This document shows positions 52,746 through 61,476 of a DNA stretch of 64,000 bases, piece by piece; the stretch's first letter is position 1; every line of letters starts with the position of its first letter. The stretch comes from Mesorhizobium sp. (GTDB taxonomy: Bacteria > Pseudomonadota > Alphaproteobacteria > Rhizobiales > Rhizobiaceae), in assembly GCF_023954305.1 (NCBI RefSeq), contig NZ_JAMLIG010000001.1:682001-746000 (forward strand), in the 5' to 3' direction. Both the position numbers and the translations under genes were made by a program. The notes under the pieces are model-generated. The model was not told the origin of the DNA and did not search any database. It saw only the letters and a list, made by a program, of their open reading frames with translations.

Positions 52746-53930
52746 ATGCCGGCTACCGACCTACCCTTCACGTCCAGCGAATATTCGCGCCGGCTGGGCA
52801 AGGTGCGCCGGGCCATGGCGGAGCGCGGCCTCGACGTGCTCTTCGTCGAGGATCCCTCCAACATGGCCTGGATCACCGGCTATGATGGCTGGTCCTTCTA
52901 CGTCCACCAGGGCGTGATCGTCTTCCACGACGCTGATCCGGTGTGGTGGGGCCGCGGGCAGGACGCCAATGGCGCGGTCCGCACGGTCTGGATGGAGCGC
53001 GCGAATATCGCCGGCTATGCCGACAACTTCGTGCAGTCGGCGGTGCGCCATCCGATGCAGGACCTCGCCGCGATCCTGCGGGACCGCGGCTATGCCGGCA
53101 AGCGGATCGGGCTGGAGTTCGAAAACTACTACTTCTCCGCCAAGGCCTACCTGGTGCTCCGGCAAGAACTGCCGAATGCCCATCTCGTCGACGCCACGGC
53201 GCTGGTCAACTGGCAGCGCGGCGTCAAGTCCGAGGAGGAGATCGCCTTCATGCGCAAGGCAGCGCGGATCTCCGAGAAGATCGTCGACGGCATCGTCGAG
53301 CGCGTCGAGCCCGGCCGCCCCAAGAACGAGGTCGTGGCCGAGATTTACGCCGACGCCATCCGCGGCGTCGGCGACGCGTGGGGCGACTATGCGGCGATCG
53401 TTCCTTTGCTGCCGTCGGGCACCGATGCCGCGGCGCCCCACCTGACCTGGGACGACCGGCCGTTCCGGACGGGCGAGGCGACGTTCTTCGAGATCGCGGG
53501 CTGCTACCGGCGCTATCACACACCGTTCTGCCGGACCGTCTTCCTCGGCAAGCCGCCGCAGCACATCCTGGACGCGGAAAAGGCCCTGGTGGAGGGGCTG
53601 GAGGCAGGGCTCGACGCCGCCCGGCCGGGTCGCCCCGCGGGCGACGTGGCGCGCGCCCTGTTCGGCGCGCTGGAGCGGGCCGGCATCCACAAGGACAGCC
53701 GGTGCGGCTATCCGATCGGCATCTCCTATCCGCCGGACTGGGGCGAACGGACGATCTCGTTCCGCAAGGAGGAGGAGACGATCCTCGAGGCCGGGATGAC
53801 CTTCCATTTCATGCCGGGCCTGTGGATGGAGGACTGGGGGCTAGAGATCACCGAGAGCATCCTGATCCGGGAGACGGGGGCGGCCGAATGCTTCTGCGAC
53901 CGGCCGCGCAAGCTCGTCGTGAAGGACTGA
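52746..53930 (+). CDS. doeA: Ectoine hydrolase DoeA (EutD)
   Basis: A 394-residue M24 (pita-bread) family protein. The diagnostic DoeA stretches are present: DPSNMAWITGYDGWSFYVHQ, WWGRGQDANGAVRTVWM, IVPLLPSGTDAAAPHLTWDD and GYPIGISYPPDWGERTISFR. It opens the ectoine ring to N-acetyl-diaminobutyrate in the cytosol. GAGGAGG lies just upstream of the ATG. It is followed 9 bp later by doeB, and the two enzymes act in sequence. Confidence 0.94.
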   Translation: MPATDLPFTSSEYSRRLGKVRRAMAERGLDVLFVEDPSNMAWITGYDGWSFYVHQGVIVFHDADPVWWGRGQDANGAVRTVWMERANIAGYADNFVQSAVRHPMQDLAAILRDRGYAGKRIGLEFENYYFSAKAYLVLRQELPNAHLVDATALVNWQRGVKSEEEIAFMRKAARISEKIVDGIVERVEPGRPKNEVVAEIYADAIRGVGDAWGDYAAIVPLLPSGTDAAAPHLTWDDRPFRTGEATFFEIAGCYRRYHTPFCRTVFLGKPPQHILDAEKALVEGLEAGLDAARPGRPAGDVARALFGALERAGIHKDSRCGYPIGISYPPDWGERTISFRKEEETILEAGMTFHFMPGLWMEDWGLEITESILIRETGAAECFCDRPRKLVVKD

Positions 53931-53939
53931 GACGAAACG

Positions 53940-55103
53940 ATGGACATGCTCGTCCGCACGCAGGAGATCCTAGGCAAGCTCGTCGCCTTCCCGACGGTCT
54001 CGTCGGACAGCAACCTCGAGCTGATCGCCTATGCCGCCGATCTCCTGTCGGATGCCGGCGCGACGCTGTCGCTGTCGCGCGACGAGTCGGGAACGAAGGC
54101 CAACCTCTTCGCCACGATCGGTCCACCGGGCGACGGCGGCATCGTTCTCTCAGGTCATACCGACGTCGTGCCAGCGGATCCGGCCGAGTGGACGACCGAC
54201 CCGTTCGTGCTGGACGAGCGCGACGGGCGGCTCTACGGGCGGGGCACCTGCGACATGAAGGGCTTCATCGCGGCGGGGCTCGCCATGGCGCCGCGCTTCG
54301 CCGCGGCGGGCCTGACGCGGCCGCTGCATGTCGCGCTCACCTATGACGAGGAGATCGGCTGCTTCGGCGCCCGCGCGCTGGTCGACGAACTCGCCAGGGC
54401 CGGCGTGCGTCCGGCGGTCGCGATCGTCGGCGAGCCGACCATGATGGGCGTGATCGAGGGCCACAAGGGATGCTTCGAATACACGACCGAGTTTACGGGT
54501 CTCGAGGGTCACGGCTCCCAGCCCGACAAGGGCGTCAACGCCGTGGAATATGCCACGCGCTACGTCATACGCCTGCTCGATCTCGGCGAAGCGCTGAAGG
54601 CGCGCGCGCCGGCCGGCAGCCGCTTTGATCCGCCGTGGACGACGTTGCAGGTCGGACGCATGTCGGGCGGCACTGCGCGCAACGTCATCGCCGGGGCCTG
54701 CGCCGTCGAGTGGGAGATGCGACCGGTCAGCCAGGGGGATGCCGCCTATGTGAAGAACGGCCTGGCCGATTATGTCGACACCGTCCTGCTGCCCGCCATG
54801 CGGGCGGTCGCGCCGCAGAGCGGCATCGTCACCCATGTCATCGGCGAGGTGGAAGGCCTGCAGGTGGTCGGCGAGTCCGAGGCGCGCGAGATCGTCTGCG
54901 AGCTGACCGGTTGCGACCACGCCGACGTGGTGCCGTTCGGCACGGAAGCCGGTCTGTTCCAGTCGGCCGGCATCTCCTCCGTCATTTGCGGCCCGGGCTC
55001 GATCGCTCAGGCGCACAAGCCGGACGAATTCATCGCCATCGACCAGCTTGCCGCCTGCCTCGAAATGCTCGACAAACTGAAGCCGAAGCTCGGGGGCGCT
55101 TGA
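53940..55103 (+). CDS. doeB: N-acetyl-diaminobutyrate deacetylase DoeB (EutE), ArgE/M20 family
   Basis: A 387-residue zinc amidohydrolase of the ArgE/DapE/M20 type: LSGHTDVVPADPAEWTTDPF (metal His and catalytic Asp), LYGRGTCDMKGFIAAGLAMA (bridging Asp), LTYDEEIGCFGARALV (base Glu) and IVGEPTMMGVIEGHKG. In this position it removes the acetyl group from the DoeA product to give L-2,4-diaminobutyrate. Its stop overlaps the GntR start by one base. Confidence 0.92.
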   Translation: MDMLVRTQEILGKLVAFPTVSSDSNLELIAYAADLLSDAGATLSLSRDESGTKANLFATIGPPGDGGIVLSGHTDVVPADPAEWTTDPFVLDERDGRLYGRGTCDMKGFIAAGLAMAPRFAAAGLTRPLHVALTYDEEIGCFGARALVDELARAGVRPAVAIVGEPTMMGVIEGHKGCFEYTTEFTGLEGHGSQPDKGVNAVEYATRYVIRLLDLGEALKARAPAGSRFDPPWTTLQVGRMSGGTARNVIAGACAVEWEMRPVSQGDAAYVKNGLADYVDTVLLPAMRAVAPQSGIVTHVIGEVEGLQVVGESEAREIVCELTGCDHADVVPFGTEAGLFQSAGISSVICGPGSIAQAHKPDEFIAIDQLAACLEMLDKLKPKLGGA

Positions 55104-55843
55104 TGCTGGACAGGACCGACGCGGCCGTCAGGGCTGCAGGGCGAGGGCCGGAGGACGAGGGCGCGCGGGGGCGCTTCGACCGTATTTACCAGGCGCTCAG
55201 GATGCGCATCTGCCTGCTCGACTATACGCCGGGCGAGCGGTTGCGCGAGGAGGACCTTGCCGAGGAGTTCGGCGTCTCGCGCACACCGATCCGCCGGGTC
55301 CTCGTCAAGCTCGAGGCCGAGGGGCTGCTCCGGTCCGTCCACGGCGTCGGCACGATCGTCACCGACATCGACGTCGGCGAGTTGGCGCAGGTCTACGAGC
55401 TCCGCGTCGAACTGGCCGAGCTGGTCGGGAAACTCTCTCCTGCCGTCGTCGACGCGCCGATGGTCGAGCGGTTCCGGCAGATCCGCGAGAGCTGCGACCA
55501 GATGGTGCGCAAGGCCGACCCGCGCGAGTTCGCGCGGATCAACATGGAGTTCTTCCACCTGTTCAACAGCCTGACGACGAACCAGCCGTTGCGGGAACTG
55601 AGCGAGCGGCTCTACTACCAGACCACGCGGATATGGCTGAAGACGGCGTCCCGGCTAAAGGAATACGAGGAGCTTCTCGTCGACGAGTTCATCATTTTCC
55701 AGCGCGAAGTCGCCGACATAACCGAGGCGGTCGAGCAACGCGATCCGGCCGCCGCCGGCCACATCAGGCGCGCCCACATCGCCATGAGCTTCGCCAGAAT
55801 CCGGCGCGCTGCCGACGCGTCCGTCGCGCCCACGGCCCTGTAG
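55103..55843 (+). CDS. GntR-family regulator, FCD type
   Basis: A 246-residue regulator. Its winged helix (about 25-95) includes LLDYTPGERLREEDLAEEFG and VSRTPIRRVLVKLEAEGLL, followed by an all-helical FCD ligand domain (about 100-235). Most described ectoine clusters are controlled by EnuR, a MocR-type GntR protein with an aminotransferase-like domain; this one lacks such a domain. It shares a transcript with doeA-doeB and probably binds the TGTGCACA palindromes of the divergent promoter region. Confidence 0.9.
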   Translation: MLDRTDAAVRAAGRGPEDEGARGRFDRIYQALRMRICLLDYTPGERLREEDLAEEFGVSRTPIRRVLVKLEAEGLLRSVHGVGTIVTDIDVGELAQVYELRVELAELVGKLSPAVVDAPMVERFRQIRESCDQMVRKADPREFARINMEFFHLFNSLTTNQPLRELSERLYYQTTRIWLKTASRLKEYEELLVDEFIIFQREVADITEAVEQRDPAAAGHIRRAHIAMSFARIRRAADASVAPTAL

Positions 55844-55909
55844 CAAAATGGCCTTCTGCCGGTTTCGTGGACACCGAGATAGGGTGTTTGACGGAACTGG
55901 AGAGTGGAA

Positions 55910-56233
55910 ATGCGACGAAGAAAGTTCAGCCGCGAGTTCAAGCTTGAGGCAGTGAGGTTGGTGAAGGATCGGGGCGTTGCGGTGGCCCAGCCTGCCCGCG
56001 ACATGGATGTCCACGAGAACTTGTTGCGCAAATGGGTGCGCGAGTTGACCGATCCGCAGCATGCCTTTCCCGGCCATGGGCAGATGAAGCCGGAGCAGAT
56101 TGAGATCGATCGGCTGCGCAAGGAAGTCGCGAAACTGAAGGCGGAGCGCGAGATCCGAAAAAAGGCCGCAGCCTACGTCGCGAGGGTCGAGGCCGAGAAC
56201 GCCATTGGTCCGAGTGACCGGCCGAGCATATGA
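55910..56233 (+). CDS. IS3-family transposase OrfA
   Basis: About 107 residues with the HTH_8 domain of IS3 OrfA (KFSREFKLEAVRLVKDRGVA then MDVHENLLRKWVRELTD) and a C-terminal leucine-zipper-like stretch (IEIDRLRKEVAKLKAEREIR). OrfA and OrfB overlap, as needed for -1 frameshift production of OrfAB. An ATG 6 bp earlier (55904) is also possible. Without a full OrfB it cannot transpose. Confidence 0.8.
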   Translation: MRRRKFSREFKLEAVRLVKDRGVAVAQPARDMDVHENLLRKWVRELTDPQHAFPGHGQMKPEQIEIDRLRKEVAKLKAEREIRKKAAAYVARVEAENAIGPSDRPSI

Positions 56234-56610
56234 AGTTCGCTTTCATCGCGAGGCACCGTTCGATCTGGCCGGTGGCATGGCTGTGCAGTGCGCTGGATGT
56301 ATCTCAGTCGGGCTTCCATGCCTGGCTCAACCGTCGCCCCAGCGCTCGCGCTCAACAGGACGAAGTGCTGGTGACGAAGATCGATCGCAGCTTCAAGAGC
56401 AGCGACCGAACCTATGGCACTCGCCGCGTCTGGCATGACGTGCTGGCCGAGGGTCTCTCCTGTGGCCTGCATCGCGTCGAGAGGCTCATGCGGGAGAACG
56501 GGCTGCGGGCCCGGCCTCGGCGGCGTGGGTTGCCGAAGGACACCGCTGAGCGAGCCGCGGTGTCGGACGACAGTCTCTCCAGAGCAGATAGCCTACCATG
56601 CCACTTCTAA
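56230..56610 (+). pseudogene. IS3-family transposase OrfB, truncated
   Basis: The first 110 or so residues are typical IS3 OrfB (MKFAFIARHRSIWPVAWLCS, VSQSGFHAWLNRRPSARAQQ, then TYGTRRVWHDVLAEG in the HTH_21 domain). The sequence leaves the family after RARPRRRGLPKDT, before the integrase DDE core, and ends at 56610. Non-functional. Confidence 0.8.
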
Positions 56611-56669
56611 CCGCTGAAAGGTTGAGGGAATTAGGCAGGCCAATAGAGGCGGCAGAAAATAGCGGTGGT

Positions 56670-56743
56670 TGGCTGGGGAACCTGGATTCGAACCAGGACT
56701 AACGGAGTCAGAGTCCGTGGGTCTACCGTTAACCTATTCCCCA
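56670..56743 (-). tRNA. tRNA-Gln (anticodon CTG)
   Basis: A 74-nt cloverleaf on the minus strand with encoded CCA (56670-56672). The acceptor arms TGGGGAA and TTCCCCA pair fully, the T-arm is CCTGG-TTCGAAT-CCAGG, and the anticodon stem ACGGA/TCCGT holds the loop CTCTGAC, giving anticodon CTG for CAG codons. Confidence 0.96.
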
Positions 56744-57101
56744 ACGGCCGTGCGCTCTGCGACGCGGCGATGGTGCGGCGGCTTTTGACCGACGAGGGCG
56801 AAATAGTCAAGCCCAAAGGCGAATTCAAGCGGACCGCAGGCGCGACGCGACCCGCCGGCAAGAGAATAACCGACGACGGGCCGGGCAGACCCCGACCAGT
56901 GCCGTCCCGGGACCGGCTTCCGACGGCGAGACCAGGTGGCCCAGACGTCGGCGCGCCGTACCTCGGCCTGCCCGGACGCTTTCTCGATGCCCGACCAAAA
57001 CCCTTGGTGATCGGCGTTCCGGCTGCTATGTTGGCGGCAACGCTGGACAAAGCGCGATGTCGCGTCCCGACCGGGTTCGCGCCGCGCCTGAAGGACATCA
57101 C
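56744..57101. other. Gene-free stretch between tRNA-Gln and the phosphatase gene
   Basis: Frames exist on both strands but none resembles a protein family, and all are Arg/Pro-rich as expected of random high-GC sequence. It must hold the tRNA promoter (right end of the tRNA) and the promoter of the plus-strand Ppx operon; no clear boxes were identified. Confidence 0.5.
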
Positions 57102-58589
57102 GTGAACGACCCCGAGACGGGCGGCAATGCGCCGCATCGCGGGGGGCAAACGGACGAAGAAGGCGATTTTCGCCGAACGTCCGGCGGCAACCGCGGCCTG
57201 CCGCGGCAGCCAGGCGAAGCGGACGCGCGCGAGCGCCCCGCGGCCCCCAGCCAGACCCACCGCAAACGGCGCAAGCGCAAGCGCGGCCGGAAGGTTTTCG
57301 CGCGCGACACCTCCGCCGTCCAGACCGCGCCACCGCGGGAGGCGGGGCAGGCCCAACCCGGCCAGGGCGGGCCAGCGCCCGCGGCCGGCGAACTCCCGCG
57401 CCGCCCCCATCCGCCGACGGAGGCGCGCGAAGCCGGTGCGCCGGCGGGTCAAAACCCCGCACTTGCGCCGGCCGGCAAAACCGGGCGTGACGAGCCCCCA
57501 CCGTCGCGGCCGGCGAGGGCACCTGAAGACGGTACCGCGGCGGCCCCTCGTTCGGGCAGCGAGCGGCGGCCGCCGCGACCCGGCGACCAGCCCGTCTATG
57601 CCGCGCTCGACCTCGGCACCAACAATTGCCGGCTGCTGGTCGCGGTGCCGACCCGGCCCGGCCAGTTCCGCGTCATCGACGCGTTCTCGCGCATCGTCAG
57701 GCTGGGCGAAGGGCTGACGGCGACCGGCAGACTGGGCGACGCCGCCATGGCGCGTGCCATCGACGCGCTGTCGGTCTGCGCCACCAAGCTCGGACTGCGC
57801 CAGATCCGCCTGTCGCGGCTGATCGCCACCGAAGCCTGCCGATCGGCGGAAAACGGCGAGGAATTCCTGGCGCGCGTGACCGACGAGACGGGACTCGAAC
57901 TCGAGATCATCGACCGCGAAACCGAGGCGCGGCTCGCCGTCTCCGGCTGCGGTTCGCTGGTCGAGCGCGACACCGAGGCGGTGGTTCTGTTCGACATCGG
58001 CGGCGGCTCGTCGGAGATCGCACTGATCGACCTCAGCGGCGAACGCAGCCCGCATCTCGCCCGCCACATCGTCTCCTGGACCTCGCTGCCGGTCGGGGTC
58101 GTCTCGCTCGCCGAGCGTTTCGGCGGCCGGCACGTCACGCGCGAGGTTTTCGCCGACATGGTGGCCGACGTGGCGCGCATGCTGGAAGCCTTCGAGGGGC
58201 GTCACCGCCTTGGCGCGCTGGCGTCCGGCGGGCGTTTCCACCTGCTCGGCACGTCGGGCACCGTGACGACGCTGGCCGGGGTCTTTCTCGGCCTCGAACG
58301 CTACGACCGCAAGCGCGTCGACGGGCTGTGGCTGGAGCGCGCCGACGTCGACGCGATGACCGCGAGGCTGCTGGGCTGGGATTTTCACGAGCGCGTCGCC
58401 AATCCCTGCATCGGCGCCGACCGGGCCGATCTCGTGCTCGCCGGCTGCGCCATCCTCGAGGCGATCCGGCAGGTCTGGCCGTCCGAGCGGCTGCGCGTCG
58501 CCGACCGCGGCCTGCGCGAGGGCATCCTCACCGAGCTGATGGCGTCGGACGGCGCCTGGCGGCGCAATCGCTGGCGGAGCGGGCCATGA
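57102..58589 (+). CDS. Ppx/GppA-family phosphatase with long disordered N-terminus
   Basis: A 495-residue protein read from GTG at 57102 (AAGGA 6 bp upstream). Residues 1-160 are Pro/Arg/Gly-rich with a basic RKRRKRKRGRK patch and no domain. From about 165 comes the exopolyphosphatase/guanosine pentaphosphatase fold: VYAALDLGTNNCRLLVAVPT (phosphate 1), a middle AVVLFDIGGGSSEIALIDLS (phosphate 2) and LLGTSGTVTTLAGVFLGL. It lacks the C-terminal HD extension of E. coli Ppx. It overlaps rlmE by 4 bp, so phosphate/(p)ppGpp metabolism and rRNA modification are co-expressed. Confidence 0.9.
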   Translation: MNDPETGGNAPHRGGQTDEEGDFRRTSGGNRGLPRQPGEADARERPAAPSQTHRKRRKRKRGRKVFARDTSAVQTAPPREAGQAQPGQGGPAPAAGELPRRPHPPTEAREAGAPAGQNPALAPAGKTGRDEPPPSRPARAPEDGTAAAPRSGSERRPPRPGDQPVYAALDLGTNNCRLLVAVPTRPGQFRVIDAFSRIVRLGEGLTATGRLGDAAMARAIDALSVCATKLGLRQIRLSRLIATEACRSAENGEEFLARVTDETGLELEIIDRETEARLAVSGCGSLVERDTEAVVLFDIGGGSSEIALIDLSGERSPHLARHIVSWTSLPVGVVSLAERFGGRHVTREVFADMVADVARMLEAFEGRHRLGALASGGRFHLLGTSGTVTTLAGVFLGLERYDRKRVDGLWLERADVDAMTARLLGWDFHERVANPCIGADRADLVLAGCAILEAIRQVWPSERLRVADRGLREGILTELMASDGAWRRNRWRSGP

Positions 58590-59314
58590 AGAAGCCGACC
58601 CCCGGCAAGGGCCCCACCCGCGTCCTCAGAACGAAGATCAAGAAGAAGAGCGGGCTGAAAGAGTCCTCGCGCCGCTGGCTCGAGCGGCACATGAACGATC
58701 CCTACGTGCAGCGTTCGAAGGCGGAAGGCTATCGCTCGCGCGCGGCCTACAAGCTGATCGAGATCGACGAGCGCTACAAGCTTCTGAAGCCCGGCATGCG
58801 CGTGGTCGATCTGGGGGCCGCGCCCGGCGGCTGGTGCCAGGTCGCGGCGCGCAAGCTCGGCTCCACCGACGACAAGCCGATGATCGCCGCGATCGACTAT
58901 CTGGAGATGGACCCGGTGCCGGGCTGCGTCATCCTGAAGAAGGATTTCCTCGACGAGGACGCGCCGGCCGCCCTCATCGCGGCGCTGGGCGGCGCGCCGG
59001 ACGTTGTGATTTCCGACATGGCGGCGCCAACCACCGGCCACCGCCGGACCGACCATATCCGCACCATGCATCTCGGCGAAGTCGCCGCCGACTTCGCCAT
59101 CTCGGTGCTCAAGCCCGGCGGGCATTTCCTCACCAAGACCTTCCAGGGCGGCACGGCGAACGACCTGCTGACCATGCTGAAGCAGAACTTCAAATCGGTG
59201 CACCACGTCAAGCCGCCGGCTTCCCGCGACGGGTCGGTGGAACTGTTCCTGCTCGCCAAGGACTTCAAGGGCCGCAAGCCGGCCGAGGCCGAGGTCACCC
59301 CTCCGGCCGCGTGA
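58586..59314 (+). CDS. rlmE: 23S rRNA (uridine-2'-O)-methyltransferase RlmE
   Basis: A 242-residue RrmJ/FtsJ enzyme that methylates U2552 of 23S rRNA. It has the SAM loop VVDLGAAPGGWCQVAARKLG and the catalytic K-D-K-E tetrad region (KLIEIDERYKLL, ISDMAAPTTGHRRTDH, FLTKTFQGG, SRDGSVELFLLAK). A basic 30-residue N-terminal tail (LRTKIKKKSGLKESSRRW) precedes the fold. Starts within the phosphatase stop (ATGA). Confidence 0.96.
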   Translation: MKKPTPGKGPTRVLRTKIKKKSGLKESSRRWLERHMNDPYVQRSKAEGYRSRAAYKLIEIDERYKLLKPGMRVVDLGAAPGGWCQVAARKLGSTDDKPMIAAIDYLEMDPVPGCVILKKDFLDEDAPAALIAALGGAPDVVISDMAAPTTGHRRTDHIRTMHLGEVAADFAISVLKPGGHFLTKTFQGGTANDLLTMLKQNFKSVHHVKPPASRDGSVELFLLAKDFKGRKPAEAEVTPPAA

Positions 59315-60758
59315 TCGGCGTCGTCGAGCGCGCCACCGGCGCCTTGCCGGAGACGGAACTGCCGGCGTCGGGATCGAGCCAGACGAAAGGCAGCGCGGCA
59401 AGCGAGGTCAGCGCCGCGACGACGAGGAACGACCAGACGAAGGCGTGGACCGTCAGCGCCTCGCCGGTGGCGAGCGCGATCACCTCCAGCGCCCCTCCGG
59501 CCACCGCCACGCCCAGCGCGATCGAGATCTGCTGGCTCGCCGCGGCAAGCGCCGTCGCCTGCGCGGCGTCGGCTTCCGCGATGTCGGCGAAGACGAGCGC
59601 ATTGACCGAGGTGAAGAACAGCGAGCGCAGGAAGCCCGACGCAAACAGCACGGCGACGATCACCGGCCAGGGCGTCTCGGCCGTGAACGAGGCGTTGATG
59701 GCGATGAAGGCCGCTCCCGCCAGGCCGCCGGCGATCAGCACGTTGCGGAAGCCGCCGGCGCGCAACGCCGCGCTCGCCATGAATTTGAGCAGGATCGCTC
59801 CGCCGGCCGAGGCGAAGGTGAGCATGCCCGACTGGAACGGCGTCATGCCGAAGCCGACCTGGAAAAACAGCGGCAGCAGGAAGGGCACCGCGCCGGCTCC
59901 GATGCGGAACAGCGAGCCGCCGATGATGGCGGCGCGAAAGACCGGGTTGGAAAACAGTCTGAGATCGAGGATCGGCGCGGGCGTTCCCCGCGCATGGCGC
60001 ATATAGAGCCAGCCGCAGAGAAGTCCGATCGCAACCGTTGCCGCCCCGGCCGCCGGCGGCAGCGCCGGCAGGCTGACGACCGACAGCCCGAAGACGATGC
60101 CGGAGGCGGCGAGCCCGGACAGGAGAAAGCCCTTTCTGTCCAGGTTGCCCGCGCCGCCCGGCGCAATGTCGGGCAGCACGCGGCCGGCGAAGTAGATGCC
60201 GGCCAGGCCGATCGGCAGGTTGATCAGGAAGATCCAGTGCCAGGTGAGGAAGGTGGTGATGAAGCCGCCGACGGGCGGTCCCATCAGCGGCCCGATCAGC
60301 CCGGGGATCGTCACCCAGGCCATCGCCTGGACGAGCTGCGACTTCGGCGTCGCCCTAACCAGCACCAGGCGGGCGACCGGCGTCATCATCGCGCCGCCCA
60401 TGCCCTGGACGAAGCGCGCGCCGACAAAGGCCGACAGCGATCCGGAGAAGGCGCAGGCGACGGAGCCGGCGACGAAGACCGCGATGGCGATGCGGAACAC
60501 GCGCTTGGCGCCGAAGCGCTGGGCCATCCAGCCGCTCACCGGAATGAAGATCGCCAGCGATACCAGATAGGCGGTGAGCGCCAGCTTGAGCGCCACCGGA
60601 CTGGTGCCGATGTCGGCCGCGATCGCCGGCAGCGAGGTGGCGATGACCGTCGAATCCATCTGTTCCATGAACAGCGCAACCGCGAGCACCAGCGGTATGC
60701 TGCGGCTCATCGTGGCGGGCTCTGACGTAGTCGGGGAAGGGCTCTGACGATCCTGCAT
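59295..60758 (-). CDS. MFS drug-exporter-like transporter (DHA2/EmrB type)
   Basis: A 487-residue protein with about 14 predicted helices and DHA2 motifs: FMEQMDSTVIATSLPAIAAD (D1), SGWMAQRFGAKRVF (A) and the motif C helix WVTIPGLIGPLMGPPVGGFI. Probably a proton-driven exporter of hydrophobic compounds. Its end overlaps the convergent rlmE gene by 20 bp. The first 16 residues are uncertain; a second ATG lies at residue 17. Confidence 0.9.
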   Translation of the reverse strand: MQDRQSPSPTTSEPATMSRSIPLVLAVALFMEQMDSTVIATSLPAIAADIGTSPVALKLALTAYLVSLAIFIPVSGWMAQRFGAKRVFRIAIAVFVAGSVACAFSGSLSAFVGARFVQGMGGAMMTPVARLVLVRATPKSQLVQAMAWVTIPGLIGPLMGPPVGGFITTFLTWHWIFLINLPIGLAGIYFAGRVLPDIAPGGAGNLDRKGFLLSGLAASGIVFGLSVVSLPALPPAAGAATVAIGLLCGWLYMRHARGTPAPILDLRLFSNPVFRAAIIGGSLFRIGAGAVPFLLPLFFQVGFGMTPFQSGMLTFASAGGAILLKFMASAALRAGGFRNVLIAGGLAGAAFIAINASFTAETPWPVIVAVLFASGFLRSLFFTSVNALVFADIAEADAAQATALAAASQQISIALGVAVAGGALEVIALATGEALTVHAFVWSFLVVAALTSLAALPFVWLDPDAGSSVSGKAPVARSTTPITRPEG

Positions 60759-60858
60759 ATCGTCGCGCGGTTAGCACAGAGCGGGCGGCGTGTCGCCACC
60801 GATCGACGGGTCTAGCTCCCCTGGCTCCGCCGCTTCCGCACGCTGTCCGTCCGTGTCC

Positions 60859-61332
60859 TTATGGGTCAGGCGGGAAGCGCAGCGTGCCGGTCGCAATTGC
60901 ATGGGTCTCGCCCGACCCGTTCAATGCCGTTACTTCAAGGCGATAGACGCTCGCCGGGGGCGAACATGGTCCTTTGTAGTCGATCGATTTGAAGGCTCCA
61001 TAGCCGAACGAAGTCTGCCCGAGCGCCTGAGCGAGTGCTTTTCCCCGAGCTTCGCCGGTTGAGTTGTTGAACAGGGCGATCTGAATATACTTTGTCCCAG
61101 GGGGCGAATTGAAGATCTCGAGCGGTGGCGACTGGGTGTCATCGCACGGCTTGGTCGGACCCCATTCGAATGACATTCCGAAACTTTTTTTCGACATTTC
61201 GCGCGGCCCCGCAGTCTGAGGAATAACAATTCTATCTGCATTCCCAGGCGGAGCAATACCATCGGACCGGTGCCGCGGCCGACAATTGCTGGCGACGCGT
61301 ACTCTCATGTTCATTGGGATCGGCATGGACAA
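60859..61332 (-). CDS. Small hypothetical protein, possibly PEBP-like
   Basis: The conserved-looking part starts near MSFEWGPTKPCDDTQSPPLE and ends YRLEVTALNGSGETHA then a final LRFPPDP, reminiscent of secreted phosphatidylethanolamine-binding (PEBP/YbhB-like) proteins that begin with such a Trp-Gly-Pro-Thr-Cys segment. The expected signal peptide is absent: the first 45 residues are Pro/Arg-rich and unlike a leader. A run of seven A's lies near Met46 (61197, an alternative start), so an indel may have cut off the leader. The gene may be decaying. Confidence 0.5.
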   Translation of the reverse strand: MSMPIPMNMRVRVASNCRPRHRSDGIAPPGNADRIVIPQTAGPREMSKKSFGMSFEWGPTKPCDDTQSPPLEIFNSPPGTKYIQIALFNNSTGEARGKALAQALGQTSFGYGAFKSIDYKGPCSPPASVYRLEVTALNGSGETHAIATGTLRFPPDP

Positions 61333-61476
61333 CTATGCCGAGAGCAGAGCGCTTTGTCGGCGCGCTGAACAGCAACCGCCACGGAACCGAATACCAGACC
61401 TGTGCGCTCGGATATCTCGATGATCCTGCTCATTCTAAGCATACCATCCCCGAGAACACCGACCGCTTGCCGGCCG

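Larger units (their letters stand above)
55855..56610 (+). mobile_element. Truncated IS3-family insertion sequence
   Basis: The left part of an IS3-family element: a likely terminal region around 55859-55880 (GGTTTCGTGGACACCGAG), a full orfA and the N-terminal part of orfB. The DDE catalytic region and right end are missing. tRNA-Gln begins about 60 bp to the right. Confidence 0.75.
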
